Source of the DNA: Sphingomonas sp. CL5.1 | GTDB taxonomy: Bacteria; Pseudomonadota; Alphaproteobacteria; Sphingomonadales; Sphingomonadaceae | Direction of reading: 5' to 3' | Length of the DNA: 64,000 nt | Assembly (NCBI RefSeq): GCF_013344685.1 | Contig: NZ_CP050137.1 | Span: forward strand, 3,155,001 to 3,219,000 | Shown here: piece after piece, positions 49,495 to 57,175 of the stretch | Layout: the number at the start of each line of letters is the position of its first letter | Numbering within the stretch: the stretch's first letter is position 1 | Program-made: the position numbers and the translations under genes | The notes under the pieces: generated by a model | What the model was told of the DNA's origin: nothing | Database searches by the model: none | Seen by the model: the letters and a program-made list of their open reading frames with translations, nothing else

Positions 49495-51256
49495 GGTTGC
49501 GGCGGCCGCGCTGACGGCCGCAACGCTGGCCGCCGCGGCGGTCGCGCAGAGCAACAAATCCCCCGAATCGCTGTTGCCGCCCGGCTTCGGCGAGCCGGTC
49601 GCGCAGCCGAGCGCCGCGCCGCAAGCCGGCGGGCCGCCATCCGCGACCGCCGCGCCGCCCGCGACGGTGCAGCAGGTTCCGTCGAGCATCGCCGACAACG
49701 GCACGGCGCCGGAGCCGACTCCCAGCGCCACGCCGACGCCGGATGCGGCGACGCTGGCGCAATATGAGATGCCCGCCTTCGCCCGCCGTTCGCTGGCGCT
49801 GGTCGGGCCGACCGGCATGGCGGAAGGCGGCCTTGCGCCCGACGCATGGGGCAATGCCAACGGCCGTTTCCTCGAGATATTGATGCGGCGGCTCTCCGCG
49901 CCGCTGCCGTCGCGCTGGCTGTCTATCGCGCTGCGCCGCGCTCTGGTGTCGCGGGTCGACACGCCGCGCGGATTGAACGGCGCGGACTTCGCGGCGGAGC
50001 GGGCGTGGCTGCTGCTGCGCATGGGCGAATCGGTGTCGGCGCGCGCGGTGGTCCAGTCGGTCGATACCGGCAATGTCACCCCCAAGCTGCGCGAGGTGTG
50101 GATGCAGGCGGCGCTCGCCACCGCCGATCCGGCCGCGCTCTGCCCGCTGACCGACGCGGCGTTGCGCAACGACAACCAGCCCGGCTGGGTGCTGGCTCAG
50201 GCGATGTGCGCCGCGCTGACCGGCAATCCGGGCGAGGCGCAGCCGCTGATCGCCGAGGCGCGCCGCGCCCATTTGGCGAGCGGCATCGACCTGCAACTGG
50301 CGCAGAAGGTGATCGGCGCGGGAGCGGACAGCCGGCAGGCGATCACGATCGAATGGACCCCGGTGGTCCAGCTCAACGCCTGGCGCTTCGGCCTCGCCAC
50401 CGCGACCGGCATCGCCGTGCCCGATTCGCTCTACGACACGGTGGGTCCGCAGGTGACCGGCTGGCGCGCTTTGGCCCCAGCGATCCCGCTCGCCGCCCGC
50501 GCCGCGCCGGCCGAGCAGGCGGCGGCGATGGGCGTACTCTCCAATCTCGCGCTGGTCGATCTCTATGGCGCGATCGACGCGGCGGACGATATGCCGGCTG
50601 TTCTCTCCTCTACCGCGTCGGACCTGCGTAGCGCTTATGCCGGCGCGGACGTGGCGACGCGGATCGGCGCGCTGCGGCAATTGTGGGAGGGAGGCACGAC
50701 GCCGCAGGGCGAATACGCCCGGCTGATTCTCACCGCGCGCGCGGCGGCGCGCGTCCGCCCGATCGACGGCAAGGGCGAGGCGGATCGCATCATCGCCGCG
50801 ATGCTCTCGGCCGGCATGGATCGCACCGCGATGCGCTGGCGCGACACGGTGAGCGCCGGCACCGATGGCTGGGCGCTGCTGATGCTCGCCGATCCCGACG
50901 CAACCGCGCGGCTGGGCTACGGCGCGGTGTCCGGCTATGCCAGCGCGCGCAAGCAGCAGGTCTTCTTCGCCGGTCTCGCCGGTCTCGGCCGGCTCTCATC
51001 GAGTGATATCGAGCGCGGCGCGCAGGCGTTCGACGTGAGGATCGGCGCCGACAATGCGTGGACCCGCGCGCTCGACCGCGCCACGCGCGACCGTCAGCCG
51101 GCGACTGTTCTACTGCTCTCCGCGATCGGCATGCAGACCGGCGACTGGCGCGGGGTGCCGCCCGAGATGCTGTATCGCATCGTCACCGCGCTGCGCGTCG
51201 TCGGGCTGGGCGGCGAGGCGCGGATGATCGCCACAGAGGCGCTGACGCGCGCCTGA
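49475..51256 (+). CDS. Exported alpha-helical protein, unknown function
   Basis: With TTG 49475 as start (AAAAGG nine bases upstream) the product is 593 residues; an in-frame GTG at 49436 would add 13 basic residues. A signal peptide ends A-A-A-A-V-A-Q. A proline/alanine linker of about 80 residues follows, then ~480 residues of helical, alanine- and leucine-rich repeats that look TPR/SEL1-like without a clear motif. I do not recognise a family. The gene lies between the small membrane protein and xerD. Confidence 0.75.
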   Translation: MAISRVKVAAAALTAATLAAAAVAQSNKSPESLLPPGFGEPVAQPSAAPQAGGPPSATAAPPATVQQVPSSIADNGTAPEPTPSATPTPDAATLAQYEMPAFARRSLALVGPTGMAEGGLAPDAWGNANGRFLEILMRRLSAPLPSRWLSIALRRALVSRVDTPRGLNGADFAAERAWLLLRMGESVSARAVVQSVDTGNVTPKLREVWMQAALATADPAALCPLTDAALRNDNQPGWVLAQAMCAALTGNPGEAQPLIAEARRAHLASGIDLQLAQKVIGAGADSRQAITIEWTPVVQLNAWRFGLATATGIAVPDSLYDTVGPQVTGWRALAPAIPLAARAAPAEQAAAMGVLSNLALVDLYGAIDAADDMPAVLSSTASDLRSAYAGADVATRIGALRQLWEGGTTPQGEYARLILTARAAARVRPIDGKGEADRIIAAMLSAGMDRTAMRWRDTVSAGTDGWALLMLADPDATARLGYGAVSGYASARKQQVFFAGLAGLGRLSSSDIERGAQAFDVRIGADNAWTRALDRATRDRQPATVLLLSAIGMQTGDWRGVPPEMLYRIVTALRVVGLGGEARMIATEALTRA

Positions 51257-51260
51257 CGCG

Positions 51261-52160
51261 ATGGGCGCCGACCGCGACCTGATCGAACGCTTCCTCGAGA
51301 TGATGGCGGCGCAGGCGGGCGCGGCGCGCAACACGATCGCCGCCTATCGCAGCGACCTGCTGCTCGCCTCCGAGGCGCTGGGCGGCGGGCTGGCCGACGC
51401 GGACACGGCGGCGCTGGAGCGGCTGAGCGAAAGCTGGCTCGACCTTTCGCGATCGAGCGTGGCGCGCAAGTCGGCGGCACTGCGGCGCTTCTACGCCTTT
51501 CTGGCCGATGAGGGCCTGCGCGGCGACGATCCGGGCAAGGCATTGCCGCGCCCCGGCACGCGGCGCGCGCTGCCCAGGACGCTCTCCCACGCCGATATCG
51601 ATAGGCTGTTCGCGACGATCGCCGCGCGGCTGGCGCGCGATCCGCCCGATCCCACCGACCGGCGGATGGAGGCGCTGCTGGAACTGCTCTATGGCTCCGG
51701 CCTGCGCGCGACCGAGCTTGTCTCGCTGCCGCGCAACGCGATCCAGCCCGACCGGCCGTTCCTGATCCTGCGCGGCAAGGGCGGGCGGGAGCGGCTGGTG
51801 CCGGTATCGGATCGCGCGCGGGCGGCGGTGGCGCGGTGGCGCGAGCATGTCGCGGCGGAGCGGCCGTTCCTGTTCCCCTCCGGCAAGGGGCATCTCTCGC
51901 GCGTCAGGCTCTACCAGCTCGTCCGCGCGCTGGCGGGGGAGGCGGGGATACCGCCCGAGCGGATCAGCCCGCACGTCCTGCGCCATGCCTTCGCGACGCA
52001 TCTGCTGGAGGGCGGGGCGGACCTGCGCGCGCTGCAATCGATGCTCGGCCATGCCGATATCGCGACGACCGAAATCTACACCCATGTCGACAGCAGGCGG
52101 CTGGTCGAACTGGTCAACGAACGCCATCCGCTCGTTGACGTGGCGAAGCGCGCGCCCTAG
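51261..52160 (+). CDS. xerD: Tyrosine recombinase XerD
   Basis: The 299-residue protein has the N-terminal SAM-like core-binding domain and the catalytic residues R149 (G-L-R-A-T-E-L), K173, H238, R241 (H-V-L-R-H-A-F), H264 and nucleophile Y273. XerD with XerC resolves chromosome dimers at dif. The genomic setting is housekeeping, with accA directly downstream and no integron or phage genes, so an integrase is unlikely. XerC is not in the window. Confidence 0.93.
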   Translation: MGADRDLIERFLEMMAAQAGAARNTIAAYRSDLLLASEALGGGLADADTAALERLSESWLDLSRSSVARKSAALRRFYAFLADEGLRGDDPGKALPRPGTRRALPRTLSHADIDRLFATIAARLARDPPDPTDRRMEALLELLYGSGLRATELVSLPRNAIQPDRPFLILRGKGGRERLVPVSDRARAAVARWREHVAAERPFLFPSGKGHLSRVRLYQLVRALAGEAGIPPERISPHVLRHAFATHLLEGGADLRALQSMLGHADIATTEIYTHVDSRRLVELVNERHPLVDVAKRAP

Positions 52161-52169
52161 CGCAGCGGG

Positions 52170-53117
52170 ATGCCGACTTTCCTCGATTTCGAGAAGCCGA
52201 TCGCCGAACTTCAGGCGCGGATCGACGAACTGCGTGAGACGGGCGCCGATGGCGGCGTCGATCTCAGCGCGGAGATCGCCAGATTGCAGGCGAAATCCGA
52301 CAAGTTGCTGCGCGACACCTTCGCCAGACTGTCGCCGTGGCAGAAGACGCAGATCGCCCGCCATCCCGAACGGCCGCATTTCAACGATTATGTCGCGGGG
52401 CTGTTCAGCGAGTTCGTGCCGCTGGCCGGCGATCGCGGTTTCGCCGACGATCAGGCGATCCTCGGCGGCTTCGCGACCTTTCGCGGCCGGCGCGTGATGG
52501 TGCTGGGGCATGAGAAGGGCGACGACACCGCCTCGCGCCTCCGCCACAATTTCGGGATGGGCAAGCCGGAGGGCTATCGCAAGGCGGTGCGCCTGATGGA
52601 ACTCGCCGACCGGTTCGGGCTGCCGGTGGTGACGCTGGTGGACACGTCCGGCGCTTTCCCCGGTCTTCAGGCCGAGGAGCGCGGGCAGGCCGAGGCGATC
52701 GCCCGCTCGACCGAGGCGAGCCTCGCGCTCGGCGTGCCGATGGTCGCGGCGGTGGTGGGCGAGGGCGGCTCGGGCGGCGCGATCGCGCTGGCCGCCGGCA
52801 ATCGCGTGCTGATGTTCGAGCACGCCGTCTATTCGGTGATCTCGCCCGAGGGTTGCGCCTCGATCCTGTGGCGCACCGCCGACAAGGCGCCGGAGGCGGC
52901 CGAGGCGATGAAGGTGACGGCGCAGGACCTGAAGGCGCTCGGCGTGATCGACGCGATCGTGCCGGAGCCGATCGGCGGCGCGCATCGTGATCCGGCGGCG
53001 GCGATCGCCGCGCTCGGCGACGCGATCGAGCATTCGCTGGGCGAGCTTTCCGGCATGTCGGCGGATGCGCTGCGCAAGGATCGCCGCGCGAAGTTCCTCG
53101 CGATGGGCCGGGTGTGA
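52170..53117 (+). CDS. accA: Acetyl-CoA carboxylase carboxyltransferase subunit alpha
   Basis: The 315-residue protein has the crotonase-like carboxyltransferase fold, with the N-terminal [11 protein letters not shown] and the [10 protein letters not shown] oxyanion segment near residue 195, then [13 protein letters not shown]. With AccD it forms malonyl-CoA for fatty acid synthesis. The start is 10 bases after xerD; the small membrane protein gene overlaps its stop. Confidence 0.97.
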   Translation: MPTFLDFEKPIAELQARIDELRETGADGGVDLSAEIARLQAKSDKLLRDTFARLSPWQKTQIARHPERPHFNDYVAGLFSEFVPLAGDRGFADDQAILGGFATFRGRRVMVLGHEKGDDTASRLRHNFGMGKPEGYRKAVRLMELADRFGLPVVTLVDTSGAFPGLQAEERGQAEAIARSTEASLALGVPMVAAVVGEGGSGGAIALAAGNRVLMFEHAVYSVISPEGCASILWRTADKAPEAAEAMKVTAQDLKALGVIDAIVPEPIGGAHRDPAAAIAALGDAIEHSLGELSGMSADALRKDRRAKFLAMGRV

Positions 53118-53302
53118 ACAATGCGCTGACCGGCATCGCGCAGGCTGCGCCCGCGATCGGCATGATCGCGGCGTTCGCCTGTCTGATCGGCGGCCTCTAT
53201 CTGCTGCGCAACGGGCGCGACCGTCGCAAGGGCGTGCTGCTGCTGGTGATGACGGCGGTGCTGGTGGCGAACGTCCTGATCTGGACACTGCCGACCGCGT
53301 AG
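53114..53302 (+). CDS. Small two-helix membrane protein
   Basis: The 62-residue protein starts with GTG overlapping the accA stop. Two hydrophobic helices (about residues 12-30 and 41-58) are joined by a basic loop R-N-G-R-D-R-R-K. A strong hairpin follows 4 bases after the stop. No family is recognised. The tight coupling to accA suggests co-expression only. Confidence 0.7.
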   Translation: MNNALTGIAQAAPAIGMIAAFACLIGGLYLLRNGRDRRKGVLLLVMTAVLVANVLIWTLPTA

Positions 53303-53306
53303 AATT

Positions 53307-53329
53307 GGGGCGCCCGGTAGCGCCCCTTT
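53307..53329 (+). terminator. Terminator after accA operon
   Basis: A 7-bp stem GGGGCGC/GCGCCCC with a 6-base loop is followed by TTT. It closes the xerD-accA-small-protein run and faces the convergent hydrolase gene. Confidence 0.65.
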
Positions 53330-53334
53330 CCGTG

Positions 53335-53991
53335 TCAGCGGATCGGCGAATCCGGCGCGAGGCGCATGTCGAGGTAATTGTCGACCGACCTCATCATATC
53401 GTCCATCTCATGCTCGAAGAAATGGTTGGCGCGCGGGATCACGTCATGGTGGATCGTGATGTGCTTCTGCGTGCGCAGCTTGTCGACCAGCTTCTGCGTC
53501 GCGCCGGGCGTCGCCACCTCGTCCTGCTCGCCCTGGATAATGATGCCGGACGAGGGGCAGGGGGCGAGGAAGGTGAAATCATAGAGATTGGCCGGCGGCG
53601 CGATCGAGATGAAGCCGCGGATCTCCGGCCGCCGCATCAGGAGCTGCATCCCGATCCACGCGCCGAACGAGAAGCCGGCGATCCACGTCGTCGATGCCTC
53701 CGGGTGGAAGCTCTGCACCCAGTCGAGCGCGCTGGCGGCGTCGGAAAGCTCGCCGATGCCGTTGTCGAATGTCCCCTGGCTCTTGCCGACGCCACGGAAG
53801 TTGAAGCGCAGCGTGGCGAAGCCGCGCCGCTGGAACGTCTTGTAGAGCTGCTGCACGATATGGTTGTTCATCGTGCCGCCCGCGTTGGGATGCGGATGCA
53901 GGATCATCGCGACCGGCGCGCGGGGCTTGGGGGCGGGGGCGAAACGCCCCTCCAGACGGCCCTCGGGGCCGGGGAAGATCACTTCAGGCAT
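53335..53991 (-). CDS. Alpha/beta hydrolase
   Basis: The 218-residue protein has the oxyanion segment L-H-P-H-P-N-A-G-G-T, the nucleophile elbow G-F-S-F-G, an acid in G-E-Q-D-E-V and a histidine in R-A-N-H-F-F. This short dienelactone-hydrolase-like form is common in alphaproteobacteria and its substrate is generally unknown. It is divergent from the cysteine desulfurase pair. Confidence 0.88.
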   Translation of the reverse strand: MPEVIFPGPEGRLEGRFAPAPKPRAPVAMILHPHPNAGGTMNNHIVQQLYKTFQRRGFATLRFNFRGVGKSQGTFDNGIGELSDAASALDWVQSFHPEASTTWIAGFSFGAWIGMQLLMRRPEIRGFISIAPPANLYDFTFLAPCPSSGIIIQGEQDEVATPGATQKLVDKLRTQKHITIHHDVIPRANHFFEHEMDDMMRSVDNYLDMRLAPDSPIR

Positions 53992-54074
53992 TGTTTCCCG
54001 TTCGTTGGTGGGCGCGGGTGTAGCGCCGTGCTTTGCGCGCTATATAGGACGCATCACCGGATTTGGAACGAGTT

Positions 54075-55151
54075 TTGCCGGAATCAGCCTTGGCCCCACG
54101 TCTCTATCTCGATCACGCCGCGACCACGCCGATGACGGCGGCCGCGATCGCCGCCGTCGCGCGCGGGCAGGCGATGTGGGCGAACCCCTCCTCGCCCCAT
54201 GCCGAGGGACGCGCCGCGCGCGCCGCGCTGGAGGAAGCGCGCGCCGCGATCGCCGCCGCTTATGGCTGGCGGCACGAGACGTTGCTGACCAGCGGCGCGA
54301 GCGAATCGCTGACGCTCGCGCTCGGCCGGGCGCAGGTGGCGCGGCGCATCGTCTCGGCGGTGGAGCATGACGCCGCTATCCGCGCGGCCGGCGTGGCGGA
54401 GACGGCACCGGTGGATGCGGACGGCGTGATCGACCTTGTGGCGCTCGCCCGGCTGGTCGAGGGCGAGCCGGCGCTGGTCTGCCTGCAATGGTGCAATAGC
54501 GAAACGGGCGTGCGCCAGCCGATCGCGGCGGCGGCTGAGATCGTCCACGCCGGCGGTGGCCTGCTGCTGGTCGATGCGGCGCAGATGCCGGCGTCGGGGG
54601 AATTGGCCGATCACGCCGATCTGGTCACGCTCTCCGCCCACAAGCGCGGCGGGCCGCCAGGGGTCGGCGCGCTGCTGGTGCGCGATCTGGCGACGCTGCG
54701 GCCGACCGGCGGGCAGGAGCGCGGCTATCGCCCCGGCACCGAGAACCTTCCCGCCGCGCTGGGCTATGCCGCCGCGCTCGCCGAGCCGGAGCCGGATCAC
54801 GCCGCCCTGCGCGCGCGGCTGGACGATGCGATCCGCCGCTCGGGCGGGATCGTCGTGGGCGAGAAGGCGGCGCGTCACCCCGCGATCGGCAGCTATCGCC
54901 TGCCCGGCCTCGCCGCGAGCGCGCAACTGATCCGCTTCGACCTCGCCGGCATCGCCGTTTCCGCCGGCAGCGCCTGCGCGAGCGGCAGCCTGAAGCCGAG
55001 CCACGTCCTGCGCGCGATGGGCTGGGGCGAGGAGGAGACGCGCGAGGTGATCCGCGTCAGCTTCGGCCGCATGACGGGCGAGGCGGACGTGGATCGCTTC
55101 ATCGCCGCGTGGCGCGACGTCGCGCGGCAGGCGCGGCGGCTGGCGGCATGA
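54075..55151 (+). CDS. Cysteine desulfurase, first of two tandem copies
   Basis: TTG 54075 after GGAACGAG is preferred over TTG 54063; this gives 358 residues. Catalytic features of the NifS/IscS group are intact: H98, PLP lysine K190 in S-A-H-K, and C301 in S-A-C-A-S-G-S. It is shorter and more divergent than IscS. Its stop overlaps the ATG of the second desulfurase. The paired layout recalls the two IscS-like genes of rickettsial isc operons. Confidence 0.85.
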   Translation: MPESALAPRLYLDHAATTPMTAAAIAAVARGQAMWANPSSPHAEGRAARAALEEARAAIAAAYGWRHETLLTSGASESLTLALGRAQVARRIVSAVEHDAAIRAAGVAETAPVDADGVIDLVALARLVEGEPALVCLQWCNSETGVRQPIAAAAEIVHAGGGLLLVDAAQMPASGELADHADLVTLSAHKRGGPPGVGALLVRDLATLRPTGGQERGYRPGTENLPAALGYAAALAEPEPDHAALRARLDDAIRRSGGIVVGEKAARHPAIGSYRLPGLAASAQLIRFDLAGIAVSAGSACASGSLKPSHVLRAMGWGEEETREVIRVSFGRMTGEADVDRFIAAWRDVARQARRLAA

Positions 55152-56218
55152 TCTACCTCGATTATCAGGCGACCACGCCGCTCGCGCCCGAAGCGTTCGA
55201 GGCGATGCTGCCGTGGCTGCGCGACGAACATGCCAACCCGCATTCCGCCCATTCCGCCGGGCGCAAGGCCAAGGCGGCGATCGAGGTGGCCCGCGCGCAG
55301 GTCGCCGCGCTGCTGCCGAAGGGCGGCCGGGTGGTGTTCACCTCCGGCGCGACCGAGGCGCTCAACTGGGCGATCAAGAGCGTCGGTGGCCCGGTCGTGA
55401 CGATCGCCACCGAACATGCCGCCGTGCTCGACACCGCGCGGGCGGGCGGCGAGGCGCGGATCGTGCCGGTCGATCGAGAGGGACTGATCGATCGCGCCGC
55501 GCTGGCCAAGGCTCTGCCGGGCGCAAAGCTGGTCGAGGCGATGCTGGTCAACAACGAGATCGGCGTGATCCAGCCGGTCGCCGAGATCGCGGTGCAGGCC
55601 CATGCCGCTGGCGCGCTGATGCTGTGCGACGCGGTGCAGGGCTATGGCCGCGTGCCGATCCCGGACGGCTGCGATCTGATCGCGCTCTCCGCGCACAAGA
55701 TCCACGGGCCGAAAGGCGTCGGCGCGTTGTGGGTCCGCGATGGCGTAACGCTCGCGCCCTTACTGCACGGCGGCGATCAGGAGAGCGGGCGTTCGGGCAC
55801 GCTCAGCCCGGCGCTGTGTGTCGGCTTCGGCGTCGCGGCGCGGTTGATGGCGGAGCGCGCGGCGCAGGACGCCGCGCATGTCGAGCAGCTGTGGTCGCTG
55901 GCGACCGGTATGCTCGCCGGCTGGACGATCAACGGCGCGGTCAGCCCGCGCTATCACGGCAATCTCAACGTGCGCCGCGCCGGGCTGGACGTGAACCGGC
56001 TGATGTCCGACTGTCGCGATATCGCCTTTTCCGCCGGGTCGGCCTGCGCCAGCGGCTCGGGACGGCCGAGCCATGTGCTGAAGGCGATCGGCCTGAGCGA
56101 TGCGGAGGCGCGCGGCTCGATCCGGCTCGGCTTCGGGCGCTACACCACGGAGGAGGAATTGCGGATCGCGCTGACCCGCATCGCGGCGGCGGCCGACGCG
56201 CAGAGGATCGCGGCATGA
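55148..56218 (+). CDS. Cysteine desulfurase IscS-like, second of two tandem copies
   Basis: The 356-residue protein has H90, PLP lysine K184 in S-A-H-K-I-H-G-P-K-G and catalytic C300 in S-A-C-A-S-G-S-G-R-P-S-H-V. The S-A-H-K-I-H-G-P-K-G segment is nearly IscS-identical. Its sulfur would feed Fe-S clusters or tRNA thiolation. Its stop overlaps the ferredoxin ATG. Upstream and downstream IscU, IscA or Hsc genes are absent. Confidence 0.88.
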   Translation: MIYLDYQATTPLAPEAFEAMLPWLRDEHANPHSAHSAGRKAKAAIEVARAQVAALLPKGGRVVFTSGATEALNWAIKSVGGPVVTIATEHAAVLDTARAGGEARIVPVDREGLIDRAALAKALPGAKLVEAMLVNNEIGVIQPVAEIAVQAHAAGALMLCDAVQGYGRVPIPDGCDLIALSAHKIHGPKGVGALWVRDGVTLAPLLHGGDQESGRSGTLSPALCVGFGVAARLMAERAAQDAAHVEQLWSLATGMLAGWTINGAVSPRYHGNLNVRRAGLDVNRLMSDCRDIAFSAGSACASGSGRPSHVLKAIGLSDAEARGSIRLGFGRYTTEEELRIALTRIAAAADAQRIAA

Positions 56219-56550
56219 CCGTGAAGGTGCATTTCGTCGCCACCGACGGAACGGTGAGCGAGGTGGAAGCGGCGCCCGGCGAGAGCCTGCTCGAAGTGGG
56301 GCAGCGCAACGGCCAGCCGCTGGAGGGCACCTGCGAGGGACAGATGGCCTGCGCCACCTGCCACGTCATCGTCGATGCGGCCGACTTCGATCGGTTGCCC
56401 CCGGCGAGCGAGGACGAGGAGGATATGCTCGATCTCGCCTATGACGCGACGCGCACCAGCCGGCTGTCGTGCCAGATCATGCTGTCGGAGGCGCTCGACG
56501 GCCTGACTGTACGCTTACCATCGGGTTCACGGAACATGCAGGGGCGGTGA
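56215..56550 (+). CDS. [2Fe-2S] ferredoxin, ISC Fdx/adrenodoxin type
   Basis: The 111-residue protein has the four ligand cysteines C40, C46, C49 and C86, spaced as in vertebrate-type ferredoxins (CxxxxxCxxC then a distant C). An acidic stretch E-D-E-E-D lies between. Such ferredoxins give electrons for Fe-S assembly or to P450s. Its ATGA overlap with the second cysteine desulfurase points to an ISC-like role. Confidence 0.92.
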   Translation: MTVKVHFVATDGTVSEVEAAPGESLLEVGQRNGQPLEGTCEGQMACATCHVIVDAADFDRLPPASEDEEDMLDLAYDATRTSRLSCQIMLSEALDGLTVRLPSGSRNMQGR

Positions 56551-56594
56551 ATTAATGTCGGCCTCATGTGGGAAGAAGCACTGGAGTGAACCAC

Positions 56595-56846
56595 ATGAAG
56601 AAGATCGTTCTCGCGCTCGCCGGCCTGATGGTGGCGGGCACCGCGCTGCCCGGCGCGGCGGAAGCGCAAGGCTGGCGCAACGACGGCTATTACGGGAAGC
56701 ATGATCGCTGGCGCGGCGATCGCGGCTATCATCGCGGATGGGACAGGAATCGCGGCTGGCATCGTGGCCCGCGCTTCCGGACCGTGTGCGAGTGGCGCGG
56801 CCACTATCGCCGGCACCGCGTCTGCTATCGCGTGCGTGCTTGGTAA
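56595..56846 (+). CDS. Small exported Arg/Gly/Trp-rich protein
   Basis: The 83-residue protein has a signal peptide (MKKIVLALAGLMVAGTALPG...A-E-A-Q). The mature part is very rich in R, G, W, H and Y, with two cysteines (V-C-E-W-R-G-H and V-C-Y-R-V). This composition is seen in RcnB-like and similar sphingomonad envelope proteins, though the typical RcnB ending is missing. Function unknown. Confidence 0.75.
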   Translation: MKKIVLALAGLMVAGTALPGAAEAQGWRNDGYYGKHDRWRGDRGYHRGWDRNRGWHRGPRFRTVCEWRGHYRRHRVCYRVRAW

Positions 56847-56852
56847 GATGGC

Positions 56853-56881
56853 TTGAACACGCCGCCCGGCTCCGCCATATG
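56853..56881 (+). promoter_or_regulatory. Putative promoter of the SRP RNA
   Basis: TTGAAC (56853-56858) and CATATG (56876-56881) are separated by 17 bases. The RNA's first helix begins 7 bases after the -10, exactly where transcription would start. Confidence 0.55.
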
Positions 56882-56887
56882 GCGCGC

Positions 56888-56976
56888 GGGAGTCGGGCGG
56901 ACGTGGTCGTCGCCAACCTGGTCAGATCCTGACGGAAGCAGCCACAACGATTTCGCCACGGGTCGTTCCGGCTCCC
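56888..56976 (+). ncRNA. ffs: Signal recognition particle RNA, small bacterial type (4.5S)
   Basis: The 89-base region folds into one long hairpin: the ends GGGAGTCGGG and CCGGCTCCC pair, and the conserved domain IV core is clear (GGTCAGATCC, loop, GGAAGCAGCC). It binds Ffh and guides membrane-protein targeting. The apical loop reads TGAC rather than the usual GGAA. A promoter sits immediately upstream. Ends may differ by a few bases. Confidence 0.9.
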
Positions 56977-56992
56977 ACCGCGCGCTGCGCAA

Positions 56993-57079
56993 GCGATAGT
57001 GAAGCTATCGCGCGCACCAGCAGCGCGAACGGCCGGCGGCGTTACCAGCGCCGTCCGACGACGCGGCTTCGCCGCGTCG
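56993..57079 (+). other. Two hairpins between SRP RNA and dnaX
   Basis: The first is a 7-bp stem (56993-56999 with 57005-57011). The second is an 8-bp stem (57059-57066 with 57072-57079) with loop CTTCG. Neither is followed by a T-run. They could process or terminate the SRP transcript or fold the dnaX leader. The rest of the 200-base gap shows nothing else. Confidence 0.45.
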
Positions 57080-57175
57080 CACCCCGATACATTCCTCACC
57101 TACTCATCCGAACGCGGAAAGCTGTTTCCCGGATTGTAGCTGACGAATCCCTCCGCACCCCCTATCTACCTCCGG

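Noticed and set aside
51261..52160. Tyrosine recombinase as a sign of an integrated element
   Set aside because: Sequence and context fit housekeeping XerD; neighbours are accA and biosynthesis genes, and there is no attachment repeat or phage gene.
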